From Tidjanibacter sp. (GTDB taxonomy: Bacteria > Bacteroidota > Bacteroidia > Bacteroidales > Rikenellaceae): a stretch of DNA of 64,000 nucleotides. Both the position numbers and the translations under genes were made by a program. The stretch spans positions 1 to 64,000 of the forward strand of contig JAFPBB010000073.1 of assembly GCA_017390585.1 (NCBI GenBank), in the 5' to 3' direction. Shown piece by piece: positions 54,868-63,224 of this stretch. Below the pieces are notes generated by a model. It was not told where the DNA came from, ran no database searches, and saw only the letters and a list, made by a program, of their open reading frames with translations. Each line of letters begins with the position of its first letter. Position 1 is the stretch's first letter.

Positions 54868-55221
54868 ATGGACGCAAGACTCAAGAAGTGTAGTTGGTTT
54901 ATCCATCTCTTCGCCATAGCACACACCATCTCGTCGCTCGTGATGGGCAATCTCGGACTCAACGACGAAGTGGTCCTCTCGCTGCTCACCATCTCGATGA
55001 TCATACTCGTGACCCACATCTTCGGACTCCCACTCGAGGTCTCCGCAGCTCTCGCCGCGCTCTGTTGCTTTGCGGGTTTCTACCTCGGCACCATAGGTGG
55101 CAAGTGGCTCACCGCCACCGAAGTACCATTGTTGATTAGCTACAACAGCGAAATCACCACCTTCGTGGTGACCGAAATCCTCGGTTGGGCAACCACCCTC
55201 ATCGCCGCACGACGCAAATAG
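54868..55221 (+). CDS. Small membrane protein of unknown function
   Basis: A 117-residue protein with three predicted membrane helices (about 9-27, 35-53 and 60-82) and a fourth hydrophobic stretch near 95-112, with a basic C-terminus (AARRK). I do not recognise a family. It lies first in an operon with a LytS-type kinase and a LytTR regulator (62-base gap), so it might modulate the kinase or sense a membrane signal. That is inference from position only. Confidence 0.6.
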   Translation: MDARLKKCSWFIHLFAIAHTISSLVMGNLGLNDEVVLSLLTISMIILVTHIFGLPLEVSAALAALCCFAGFYLGTIGGKWLTATEVPLLISYNSEITTFVVTEILGWATTLIAARRK

Positions 55222-55283
55222 GCTCCCACGCGACCAACTTCCCCAACGCTATTCTGCCCATCTAAACCACTCCCCAAAGCTCT

Positions 55284-56288
55284 ATGAACAAGGACCTCCG
55301 GCGACTCATTGCAGTCATCATTGCCATCCTCCTACTCCGAATCGGACTCGTGGCCATCTACGAACGATTCGGCGCCCTCGGCGGACTCGACATCTTCGAG
55401 GCCCTCGGGCTCATAGCGCTCGACCCTCTCACTCTCCCCCTGACACTCTGCTCCGTCATCCTGCTCGGCTACATCGTCTACAAGACCAATTGGGGCCGAT
55501 TCCACACCCTACTCAAGAGCCTCGCAACGGCAGTGGTGATCATCCTCTGCTCCACGCTCGCCACCGTAATCTCGGCCGACAGGGTGGGTATTCCTCAGTC
55601 GACCGTGCAGTGGTATTCGCTCTTCTTTGCGGCGCTCATATTCTGCTCCGCCATCCTCATCGTGCTCTTCCTATGGCTCTGGTTTCGCTCCTCGAGGAAG
55701 TATGTGTCGAAGGTGTTGGCCAAGAGCGAACGCACTCAGTATCAGTACACTCAGCTCAAGCGACAGCTCAATCCCCACTTCCTCTTCAACTCGCTCTCCA
55801 TCCTCGACTATCTCGTGCAGGAGCAGCAGACCGAAAGGGCCAGCGACTACATAAAAAAACTCGCCAACATCTACCGCTACCTCCTCAAGCAGGAGGAGTA
55901 CACCACCATAGAACTCTCCAAGGAACTCGACTTCCTGAACCTCTACATCGACATTATGAGGGAGCGTTTCCTCGACGGATTTGAGGTCCACACCGACATC
56001 GACCCCTCTCTGCTCTCGCGCAAGGTGGTGCCCTGCTCGCTCCAAGTCCTCGTGGAGAACGCCTTCAAGCACAACGCCGTCTCGCCCACCAACAAACTCG
56101 TCATAGAAATCGCCAGCAAAGACAACCACATAGAAGTGTGCAACAACCTCAACCCCAAACAGATCCCCTCCGAATCCAACGGCTTTGGACTCAAGAATCT
56201 CAAGGCCCAATACAAGGTTCTCTCGGGTAGCGACATCGACGTTGTTGAGGACGCCGAACACTTCATCGTAAAAATCCCAATCCTATGA
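55284..56288 (+). CDS. LytS/YehU-type sensor histidine kinase
   Basis: A 334-residue membrane kinase of the His_kinase (PF06580) class. Four membrane helices lie at about 8-27, 50-66, 78-97 and 108-135, with only short loops, so any signal is likely within the membrane. The phosphorylated histidine is H165 in QLNPHFLFNSLS, and the ATP-binding region contains LVENAFKHNA and SNGFGLKNL. Its stop overlaps the start of the response regulator as ATGA, typical of cognate pairs. Its place between the starch operon and the pullulanase suggests control of starch use. Confidence 0.9.
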   Translation: MNKDLRRLIAVIIAILLLRIGLVAIYERFGALGGLDIFEALGLIALDPLTLPLTLCSVILLGYIVYKTNWGRFHTLLKSLATAVVIILCSTLATVISADRVGIPQSTVQWYSLFFAALIFCSAILIVLFLWLWFRSSRKYVSKVLAKSERTQYQYTQLKRQLNPHFLFNSLSILDYLVQEQQTERASDYIKKLANIYRYLLKQEEYTTIELSKELDFLNLYIDIMRERFLDGFEVHTDIDPSLLSRKVVPCSLQVLVENAFKHNAVSPTNKLVIEIASKDNHIEVCNNLNPKQIPSESNGFGLKNLKAQYKVLSGSDIDVVEDAEHFIVKIPIL

Positions 56289-57052
56289 ACATAGTCATCA
56301 TTGAGGACGAAATACCCTCGAGGCTCAACCTCCAAAGAGCACTCATAAATCTGGCTCCCGACCTCCACATTGTCGGTAGCCTCGGCTCCGTGGCCGAGGC
56401 CGTGGAGTGGTTTGGTGCCAACCCCGCAGGTGCCGACCTGATCTTTATGGATGTGCAGTTGAGCGACGGTCTGTGCTTCGAGATTTTCCGCCACACCAAT
56501 GTGGCAGGGCGAGTGGTAATCACCACAGCATACGACAACTACGCACTCGACGCCTTCAAAATCCACTCCATCGACTACCTCCTCAAGCCCATCGACCCCG
56601 AGGCTCTCCGCAAGGCCGTGGACCACTGCCGCACGCTCAACAACCCCACCAACAGCACCCCCGCAATTGACTACAGCATCTTCGCCGAAATGTTTGCCTC
56701 AAAGAAAAACTATCGCGACAGATTCCTTGTGAAGGTGGGCGACAAAATCATCCTCGTGAAGGTGGAGAACATCGCTTTCTTCTACTCCGAGAACAAGACC
56801 ACCTTCCTCGTGACCGACGAAAACCGAGAGTACATCGTCGATGAGTCGCTCGACGCCATCGAGGGCAAGCTCGACCCCAAGCACTTCTTCCGCATCGGTC
56901 GTTCGAGCATAGTCTCCCTCGAGCAGATTCAGGTGGTGAGCAAACACTTCGGCTCGCGACTGAAGGTGCAACTCCACTCCTCGCGCCGAGACGACCTCTT
57001 TGTCTCCCGCGCCCGCACCGCCGAGTTTCTCGAGTGGCTCAATGGCAACTAA
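56285..57052 (+). CDS. LytTR-family response regulator
   Basis: A 255-residue regulator: receiver domain (about 1-120) with acidic pocket E7/D8, phospho-acceptor D56 in IFMDVQLSDG and K102 in DYLLKPID, then a LytTR DNA-binding domain (about 145-253, FLVKVGDKIILVKVENIAFFYSE, RIGRSSIVSLEQI). It is translationally coupled to the kinase. LytTR proteins bind imperfect direct repeats, so sites may be sought upstream of the transporter, susC, GH97 and pullulanase genes. Confidence 0.92.
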   Translation: MNIVIIEDEIPSRLNLQRALINLAPDLHIVGSLGSVAEAVEWFGANPAGADLIFMDVQLSDGLCFEIFRHTNVAGRVVITTAYDNYALDAFKIHSIDYLLKPIDPEALRKAVDHCRTLNNPTNSTPAIDYSIFAEMFASKKNYRDRFLVKVGDKIILVKVENIAFFYSENKTTFLVTDENREYIVDESLDAIEGKLDPKHFFRIGRSSIVSLEQIQVVSKHFGSRLKVQLHSSRRDDLFVSRARTAEFLEWLNGN

Positions 57053-57352
57053 AGGCAGCGGACAAAGCTATCGTTCCTCGGCACACGACACAACATCCGC
57101 CACCCCGTCCACCCTTCCGAGTGGTCGGGGTGTGGTGTTTGCAGGGCCCACGGCAGCCCACAATCGGCGGCGGAGGAGCCTCCTTGGGCTCGAAAAACTA
57201 CCGATGGTCGGCAAAAACCCCCGACCTCATCCCACAAGCAGCACCACTTTCGGAAAAAAATCGTAACTTGCGCTCCGCGCAAGAGTTGGGCACCCAAACC
57301 CCACCCCTCGGCGCATCCGGTGAGACTGAAACAAATTCTTACTACACACTAT
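57053..57352. other. Intergenic region before pullulanase
   Basis: About 300 bases. It holds a GC-rich imperfect hairpin (57092-57140: CCACCCCGTCCAC with GTGGTCGGGGTGTGG, followed by TGTTT) that may end the two-component transcript, and a likely promoter near 57264. I see no gene in it. Confidence 0.5.
57264..57283 (+). promoter_or_regulatory. Probable pullulanase promoter with palindrome
   Basis: TAACTTGC (57264-57271) resembles TAnnTTTG with one T missing. The perfect palindrome CTTGCGC-TCC-GCGCAAG (57267-57283) starts inside it, the same arrangement as at susC and GH97, though the sequence differs. The leader would be about 75 nt. Confidence 0.35.
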
Positions 57353-59350
57353 ATGAAAACTATTATTAAGATGGCCGCAGTCGTGTGCGGCGTATTGACT
57401 ATGGCTTGCAAAACCCAAACATCCGTAGGCGATTTCGCGACCTACCCCGAGTACACCAAAAACGATCTCGGACTCACCTACACCCCCGAAAAATCGACTA
57501 TGAAACTCTGGGCTCCGGCAGCCGAGTCGGTGGTGCTTCGCATCTATGAGGAGGGTCTCGGCGGCGAGGCTCTCGAGACTATCCAGATGAAAAAAGGAGC
57601 CAAAGGCACTTGGAGCGCCTCGGTGGAGGGCGACCGCAAGGGTCAGTTCTACACCTATCAGGTGACCGAGGAGGGCAAAACACTCGACGAAACCCCCGGC
57701 GTGTGGAACAAAGCAGTGGGTGCCAACGGTCTCCGCGCAGCCATCATCGACCTGGCCGACACCAACCCCGAGGGCTGGGCCGACGACAAGCGCATTGAGG
57801 TGGAGAACTTCTCCGACATCGTCATCTACGAGATGCACCACCGCGACTTCTCCATCGCCGACAACAGCGGCATCACCAACAAGGGCAAATTCCTCGCCCT
57901 CACCGAGAAAGGCACTCGCACCCCCGAGGGCCTCGCAAGTGGTATCGACCACCTCAAAGAGCTGGGTATCACCCACGTTCACATCCTCCCCTCCTACGAC
58001 TACGGCTCCATCGACGAGACCCGCCTCGAGGAGAACAACTACAACTGGGGCTACGATCCCAAAAACTACAACGCACCCGAGGGCGGCTACTCCACCGACC
58101 CCTTCACCCCCGAGGTGCGCATCCGCGAGATGAAGCAGATGGTGCAGGCTCTCCACGAGGCCGGCATAGGCGTGATTATGGACGTTGTCTACAACCACAC
58201 CTTCGTCAACGACGGCTCCAACTTCTCGCTCACAGCCCCCGGCTACTACTATCGTCAGAACGACGAGGGTGACTACTCCAACGCCTCCGGTTGTGGCAAC
58301 GAGACCGCCTCGGAGCGTCCTATGGTGCGCCGCTACATCACCGAGTCGGTGAAATATTGGGCCAAGGAGTTCCACATCGACGGCTTCCGCTTCGACCTTA
58401 TGGCCATCCACGACATCGAGACTATGAATCTCATCCGCAGCGAGTTGGACAAAATCTCTCCCTCCATCTTCGTCTATGGCGAGGGTTGGATGGCAAGCAG
58501 CACCCCTCTGCCCGTGGAGCAGCAGGCCTCCAAGCACAATGGTCCCAAGTTCCCCCGCATCGCTGTCTTCAGCGACGACATCCGCGACGGCTTGCGTGGT
58601 GAGTGGATGAGCGCAGGCGAGGGCGGCTTCGCAACAGGCAAGGTCACCAACCGACAGAAGGAGAGCATCAAGTTTGGCGTGGTGGGCGCAACCCAGCACC
58701 CCCAGGTCGACTACGAGGCTGTCAACTACTCCTCCGCACCCTATGCCAACGACCCCATCGAGGTCATCAACTACGTCTCCTGCCACGACGACGAGTGCCT
58801 CAGGGACAAGATTGATATGGTGGCCAAAGACGCAACCCCCGAGCAGCGCAAACGTATGGATCTGCTGGCGCAGACCGTCGTTATGACCTCGCAGGGCGTG
58901 CCCTTCATCTTCTGTGGCGAGGAGCTCTACCGCTCCAAGCAGCACATCCGCAACACCTACAACCTCCCCGACGAGGTGAACCGCATCGACTGGAGCCACA
59001 AGGCCAAGCACAACGACGTATTCACCTACTACAAGGAGCTCATCCGTATGCGTCGCAACCACCCCGCATTCCGTATGGCCACCACCGAGCAGGTTGTGGA
59101 GAACCTCAAGTTCCACGACTCGCCCGAGGGTACGGTGATGTACACCATCAACGGTGCAGCCGTGGGTGACGATTGGAGCGAGGTGTTGGTGATCTACAAT
59201 GGCAACCGCGGCGGCGTGGATGTCGACTTCCCTATGGGCGACTGGAATCTCGTGTGCGAGGATGGTCGTATGCAGCTCGACTCACCCCGTCCCTTCACCG
59301 GTGGCAGCTTCTACGTCCACGGCACCAGCGCCATCATCGCCTTCAAATAG
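57353..59350 (+). CDS. Type I pullulanase (GH13), lipoprotein
   Basis: Hydrolyses alpha-1,6 branches in pullulan and amylopectin. The 665-residue product has a lipoprotein signal (GVLTMAC, C19 from the start at 57353), an N-terminal CBM48-type domain (about 40-140), and the GH13 barrel with the type I pullulanase signature YNWGYDPKNY, GFRFDLMAIHD (nucleophile), VYGEGW (acid/base) and VSCHDDE. There is no CBM41. The start codon is chosen for the lipoprotein signal. It complements the leftward starch genes by removing branches, and it ends before a shared terminator. Confidence 0.93.
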   Translation: MKTIIKMAAVVCGVLTMACKTQTSVGDFATYPEYTKNDLGLTYTPEKSTMKLWAPAAESVVLRIYEEGLGGEALETIQMKKGAKGTWSASVEGDRKGQFYTYQVTEEGKTLDETPGVWNKAVGANGLRAAIIDLADTNPEGWADDKRIEVENFSDIVIYEMHHRDFSIADNSGITNKGKFLALTEKGTRTPEGLASGIDHLKELGITHVHILPSYDYGSIDETRLEENNYNWGYDPKNYNAPEGGYSTDPFTPEVRIREMKQMVQALHEAGIGVIMDVVYNHTFVNDGSNFSLTAPGYYYRQNDEGDYSNASGCGNETASERPMVRRYITESVKYWAKEFHIDGFRFDLMAIHDIETMNLIRSELDKISPSIFVYGEGWMASSTPLPVEQQASKHNGPKFPRIAVFSDDIRDGLRGEWMSAGEGGFATGKVTNRQKESIKFGVVGATQHPQVDYEAVNYSSAPYANDPIEVINYVSCHDDECLRDKIDMVAKDATPEQRKRMDLLAQTVVMTSQGVPFIFCGEELYRSKQHIRNTYNLPDEVNRIDWSHKAKHNDVFTYYKELIRMRRNHPAFRMATTEQVVENLKFHDSPEGTVMYTINGAAVGDDWSEVLVIYNGNRGGVDVDFPMGDWNLVCEDGRMQLDSPRPFTGGSFYVHGTSAIIAFK

Positions 59351-59411
59351 CACTCTCGGCCCTCTGTGGCCACCGCACAACATAGGCCGAGAGGGCTCGG
59401 CATAAAAAGAG

Positions 59412-59460
59412 GTTTCGGCCCGCAGACACTGTGATTCCAAGTGTCTGCGGGCCGAAACTT
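59412..59460. terminator. Bidirectional terminator between pullulanase and glmM
   Basis: Perfect 18-bp stem (59412-59429 with 59441-59458), flanked by A- and T-rich ends, between converging genes. Confidence 0.8.
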
Positions 59461-59495
59461 ATTCTATCCAATCGGTTGATTTGGTGGTCGATACG

Positions 59496-60893
59496 CTACT
59501 CACGCACCTTCACGATCTCCGAGATCTCGTTCATAATTCCGCGTGCAAGTCGCTCGGCAGAGTCCTCATCCCTACTCTCGGAGTAGATGCGAATGATAGG
59601 CTCCGTGTTGCTCTTGCGAAGATGTACCCACTCGGAGGGGAAGTCGATCTTCACGCCGTCGATGTCGGTGACGTTGTAGTCCGTATAGCGGTTGAGCATA
59701 ATGGCCAGCACCCTATCGACATCGATGTCGGGGGTGAGCTGAATCTTATTCTTGGAGATGTGGAAGCTCGGGTAGCTCGCCTTGAGCTCGCTCATTCGGC
59801 AGCCCCTCTCGGCCAAGAGCGAGAGGAAGAGCGCAACGCCCACAAGGGCATCCCTACCATAGTGCAACTCGGGGAAGATGACACCGCCATTGCCCTCGCC
59901 ACCAATGATGGCTCCCGTCTCCTTCATCTTGGCCACCACATTGACCTCGCCCACGGCCGCAGCCGCATAGCTACCTCCGTAGCGCTCGGTCACCTCACGC
60001 AATGCTCGGGTGGAGGACAAGTTGGAGACCGTGTTGCCTCCCGAGTGGCGCGAGAGGATGTAGTCGGCACAAGCCACCAGCGTATACTCCTCGCCAAACA
60101 TCTCGCCATCCTCACACACAAGCGCCAAGCGGTCCACATCGGGGTCGACCACAATGCCCAGGTCGGCCCTCTCGCGCACTACAACGCTGCAAATTTCGGT
60201 GAGGTTCTCGGGAAGAGGTTCGGGGTTGTGGGCGAAGTTGCCCGTGGGATCGCAGTTGATCCTCACCACCTCGGCACCAAGCGCCTCGAGAAGCGAGGGT
60301 ATCACGCTGCCACCCACAGAGTTGACAGCATCCACCACCACCTTGAACCTACGCTCGCGCACCGCCTCCACATCGACATCCTCGAGTGCCAACACCGCAG
60401 AGATATGCTCTTCGTCGAAGCAGGTCTGCTCCACCACACGGCCAAGTCGCTCCACCTCGGGGTAGCGCCAATCGGGCTGCTCAGCCAGGGCCAAGACTCG
60501 TGCGCCCTGCTCGGCATTGAGAAATTCGCCCTCGGAGGTGAGGAGTTTGAGCGCGTTCCACTGCTTGGGGTTGTGGGATGCGGTGAGAATGATGCCGCCA
60601 TCGGCCTCGCGCGACACCACGGCCAGCTCTGTGCCGGGGGTGGTGCAAAGGCCCAGCAACACCACGTCGACACCACAGCCAAGTAGGGTGCCAACCACCA
60701 GATTCTCAACCATTTCGCCCGAGATGCGTGCATCCCTGCCAACCACCACCTTCAGCCTCTTCTCGGGACGGTCCTCGGCAAGGAAGCGCACATATGCAGT
60801 GGTGAACTTAACAAGGTCGATGGGGGTGAGGTTGTCACCCGCGTGGCCTCCGATGGTGCCTCGGATGCCGGATATGGATTTGATTAGGGTCAT
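59496..60893 (-). CDS. glmM: Phosphoglucosamine mutase / phosphomannomutase family
   Basis: Alpha-D-phosphohexomutase that interconverts 6- and 1-phosphosugars. The 465-residue length is usual. The phosphoserine is S106 in ILTASHNPKQWNALK, the metal loop is VVDPDVDRLA, the sugar-binding loop is GEGNGGVIFPELHYGRDA, and the phosphate-binding loop is RKSNTEPIIRIYSE. The GEGNGG form is typical of GlmM-like enzymes of Bacteroidetes, which supply glucosamine 1-phosphate for peptidoglycan and lipid A; phosphomannomutase activity cannot be excluded. It is divergent from the NPP-type gene. Confidence 0.88.
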   Translation of the reverse strand: MTLIKSISGIRGTIGGHAGDNLTPIDLVKFTTAYVRFLAEDRPEKRLKVVVGRDARISGEMVENLVVGTLLGCGVDVVLLGLCTTPGTELAVVSREADGGIILTASHNPKQWNALKLLTSEGEFLNAEQGARVLALAEQPDWRYPEVERLGRVVEQTCFDEEHISAVLALEDVDVEAVRERRFKVVVDAVNSVGGSVIPSLLEALGAEVVRINCDPTGNFAHNPEPLPENLTEICSVVVRERADLGIVVDPDVDRLALVCEDGEMFGEEYTLVACADYILSRHSGGNTVSNLSSTRALREVTERYGGSYAAAAVGEVNVVAKMKETGAIIGGEGNGGVIFPELHYGRDALVGVALFLSLLAERGCRMSELKASYPSFHISKNKIQLTPDIDVDRVLAIMLNRYTDYNVTDIDGVKIDFPSEWVHLRKSNTEPIIRIYSESRDEDSAERLARGIMNEISEIVKVRE

Positions 60894-60935
60894 ATTTGCT
60901 CTTTTGATTGGGGTTAATTTGCAACTTTGCTACCA

Positions 60936-60943
60936 CAAATATA
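60936..60943 (-). promoter_or_regulatory. -7 box for glmM
   Basis: Minus-strand TATATTTG, perfect match, 43 bases before the start. Its upstream half overlaps the rightward promoter at 60956. Confidence 0.55.
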
Positions 60944-60955
60944 GGAATTTTTTCG

Positions 60956-60963
60956 TACTTTTG
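60956..60963 (+). promoter_or_regulatory. -7 box for the NPP-type phosphodiesterase operon
   Basis: TACTTTTG, perfect match, 41 bases before the ATG at 61005. It sits within the small palindrome CGTACTTTTGTACG. Confidence 0.55.
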
Positions 60964-61004
60964 TACGAGTATACCGTAAACACTTCAACAGCTCATAGTA
61001 CACA

Positions 61005-62237
61005 ATGAAAAGATTTTTCCTCGGCCTGCTGCCCCTGTTGGCAGCCATTATGGTTGGTTGCGGCAGCGCCAACGACGACAAGTATGTGGTAATCCTCTCG
61101 ATGGATGCCTTCCGCCACGACCTCAACACCCTCTACAACACCCCCACTCTCGACTCCGTGGCCCACGTAGGTGTCTACTCCAAGGTGATGCCCTGCTTCC
61201 CCAGCAACACCTTCCCCAACCACTATGCAATGGCCACCGGTCTCCATCCCGACCACCACGGCATCGTCAACAACAGCTTCTACGACAAGGCTTTGGGACT
61301 CTCCTACTCCATCGGCGACGACGAGGCTCGAGTGAATCCGGACTTCTACAAGGGTGAGCCCATTTGGACCACCGTGGAGCGTCAGGGTCTCACCGCCCAC
61401 GTCTACACTTGGGTGGGTGTGGAGGCTCCCGTGGAGGGCAAGTTCCCCACCAAATACCTCATCTACGACGAAAACCGCACCCGCAAAGAGCTCGCCGACC
61501 ACGTTCTCGCCGCTCTCTGCAACCCCAATGTGGAGGAGATTCCCAACCTCACAATGTGGTATTTCGATGAGCCCGACGCCGTGGAGCACAGGTACAGCCC
61601 CACCAGCCCCGAAACCCAAGCTGTGGTCGAAGATATCGACGCAACCCTCGCCTACTTTATGAGGGAGGTCCGCAAATCGCCCGTCTACGACAAGATCAAT
61701 TTCATCTTCACAGGCGACCACGGTATGACCGAGCTCGACCCCGAAAAGTACTACAACATCTACAGCCTCATCCCCGGCAAGGCTCTCCACTATTTCAACG
61801 CCAACCCCCTCACCCTCGAGCCCGCCGAGGAGGATATCGAGTCTGTATATCAGACACTTAAGGCACACGAGGCCGAGGGCCACTATCGCGTGTGGATGCG
61901 CGAGGAGTTGCCCGCCGAGTTCCACTATGGCACCTACGTCGACCGCATTCAGCCCATCGTGCTCCTGCCCGAAACCGGCTGGAAAGTGGTCTACAACGAG
62001 AAGGCCGACAAGGGTCGTCCTCGTCCCAAAGCCTCCTCGCACGGCTTCGATCCCGCACACCCCGATATGCACATCGCATTCTTCGCCTGCGGCCCCGCCT
62101 TCAAGCAGGGCTACGTCCACGACAAGACCTTCCGCAACCTCAACGACCATCTGATCATCGCCCACATCCTCGGCATCGACCCCGCCGACAACAACGATTG
62201 TACCTGGGAGGATATCGAGGGTATGTTTAGGCAGTAA
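61005..62237 (+). CDS. Lipoprotein of the NPP/alkaline phosphatase superfamily (nucleotide pyrophosphatase/phosphodiesterase)
   Basis: A 410-residue lipoprotein (C19 in IMVGCGSAND) of the ectonucleotide pyrophosphatase/phosphodiesterase family, which cleaves phosphodiester or pyrophosphate bonds. Metal and catalytic residues are D34 (LSMDAFRHD), the nucleophile T69 in FPSNTFPNHYAMATGLHP, and later D and H residues in FTGDHGMTE and ASSHGFDPAHPDM. It should act in the periplasm or at the surface. It precedes the GT2 gene on the same strand. Substrate unknown. Confidence 0.88.
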   Translation: MKRFFLGLLPLLAAIMVGCGSANDDKYVVILSMDAFRHDLNTLYNTPTLDSVAHVGVYSKVMPCFPSNTFPNHYAMATGLHPDHHGIVNNSFYDKALGLSYSIGDDEARVNPDFYKGEPIWTTVERQGLTAHVYTWVGVEAPVEGKFPTKYLIYDENRTRKELADHVLAALCNPNVEEIPNLTMWYFDEPDAVEHRYSPTSPETQAVVEDIDATLAYFMREVRKSPVYDKINFIFTGDHGMTELDPEKYYNIYSLIPGKALHYFNANPLTLEPAEEDIESVYQTLKAHEAEGHYRVWMREELPAEFHYGTYVDRIQPIVLLPETGWKVVYNEKADKGRPRPKASSHGFDPAHPDMHIAFFACGPAFKQGYVHDKTFRNLNDHLIIAHILGIDPADNNDCTWEDIEGMFRQ

Positions 62238-62282
62238 TTGTCAGGCTATCAGCCGAGTACACACATTTCCAACAGCCAGCCT

Positions 62283-63209
62283 ATGGCCACACTCTCGCTC
62301 ATAATCGCCACCTACAATGGCGCAAAAAAGCTACCCACGACGCTCGAGTCTCTGAAGCATCAGAGGCTCGAGAGGTCGTTGTGGGAGGTTGTGGTGGTGA
62401 ACAACAACTCCGCCGACAACACAGCAGAGGTCGTTGCACAATTCGCCTCCGAGAACCCCGACATTGCTCTCCGACTCGTCGATGAGCACAAGCAGGGACT
62501 CTCCCACGCGCGAAACAGAGGTATCGACGAGGCCAAAGGCGACTATCTGGTCATCATCGACGACGACGAAATCGCCTCCCCCGAGCTGCTGCTCCAATAC
62601 CACGATTTCTTCGACACCCACCCACACGTCGTGGCCGCCGGTGGACGCATCACCCCCCACTACCCCACAGGTAAACCCAAGTGGCTCTGCAGCCTCACCG
62701 AACGACCCATTGCCGGCACACTCAACCTCGGCAAAACCATCTGCCGTTTCCCCGAGGGCAAGTATTTCGGGGGTGGAAATATGGCCCTAAGGCGCTCTGC
62801 CATAGACCACTACGGAATGTTCGACCCCAACCTCGGGCGTCGCGGCAACCTCCTTCTTGGGGGCGAGGAGAAGGAACTCTATATGCGATTCCACTCCGCG
62901 GGCGAGAGTATCTACTACCTCCCCAAGGCGGAAATACTCCACGTAATCGGCCCCGAAAAACTCACCAAAGAGTACTTCTCCGCCCTGTGCTACCGCATCG
63001 GCCAGAGCGAACGCATCCGCACACTCTCGGCGGGCAAAAAAGCCTACCGCAAACGTATGGTAAGCGAGGCCCTGAAGTGGTGCGCAACCATTGCCATCGC
63101 CACTTTCTACACTCTCACACTCCGCCCCTCAAAAGGCCGCTACCTCGTGTTGATGCGCCAACAAATCACGCGCGGACTGAAAGATGCAAATGTAGACAAA
63201 GACCTATAA
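62283..63209 (+). CDS. Glycosyltransferase family 2
   Basis: A 308-residue GT-A fold transferase: nucleotide-sugar binding SLIIATYNGAKKLP at 4-17, DD..D region VIIDDDEIASPE around 92-103, GGGNMALRRSA and GEEKELYMRF as the acceptor and catalytic-base segments. The C-terminal ~80 residues are basic with one hydrophobic stretch (about 262-280), possibly membrane associated. Donor and acceptor sugars cannot be told. The start is taken at the ATG at 62283, directly before the family start. It begins 45 bases after the phosphodiesterase gene, and the next gene follows after 15 bases, so all three may be one transcript. Confidence 0.85.
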   Translation: MATLSLIIATYNGAKKLPTTLESLKHQRLERSLWEVVVVNNNSADNTAEVVAQFASENPDIALRLVDEHKQGLSHARNRGIDEAKGDYLVIIDDDEIASPELLLQYHDFFDTHPHVVAAGGRITPHYPTGKPKWLCSLTERPIAGTLNLGKTICRFPEGKYFGGGNMALRRSAIDHYGMFDPNLGRRGNLLLGGEEKELYMRFHSAGESIYYLPKAEILHVIGPEKLTKEYFSALCYRIGQSERIRTLSAGKKAYRKRMVSEALKWCATIAIATFYTLTLRPSKGRYLVLMRQQITRGLKDANVDKDL

Positions 63210-63224
63210 TACAGCAAGTTGATA

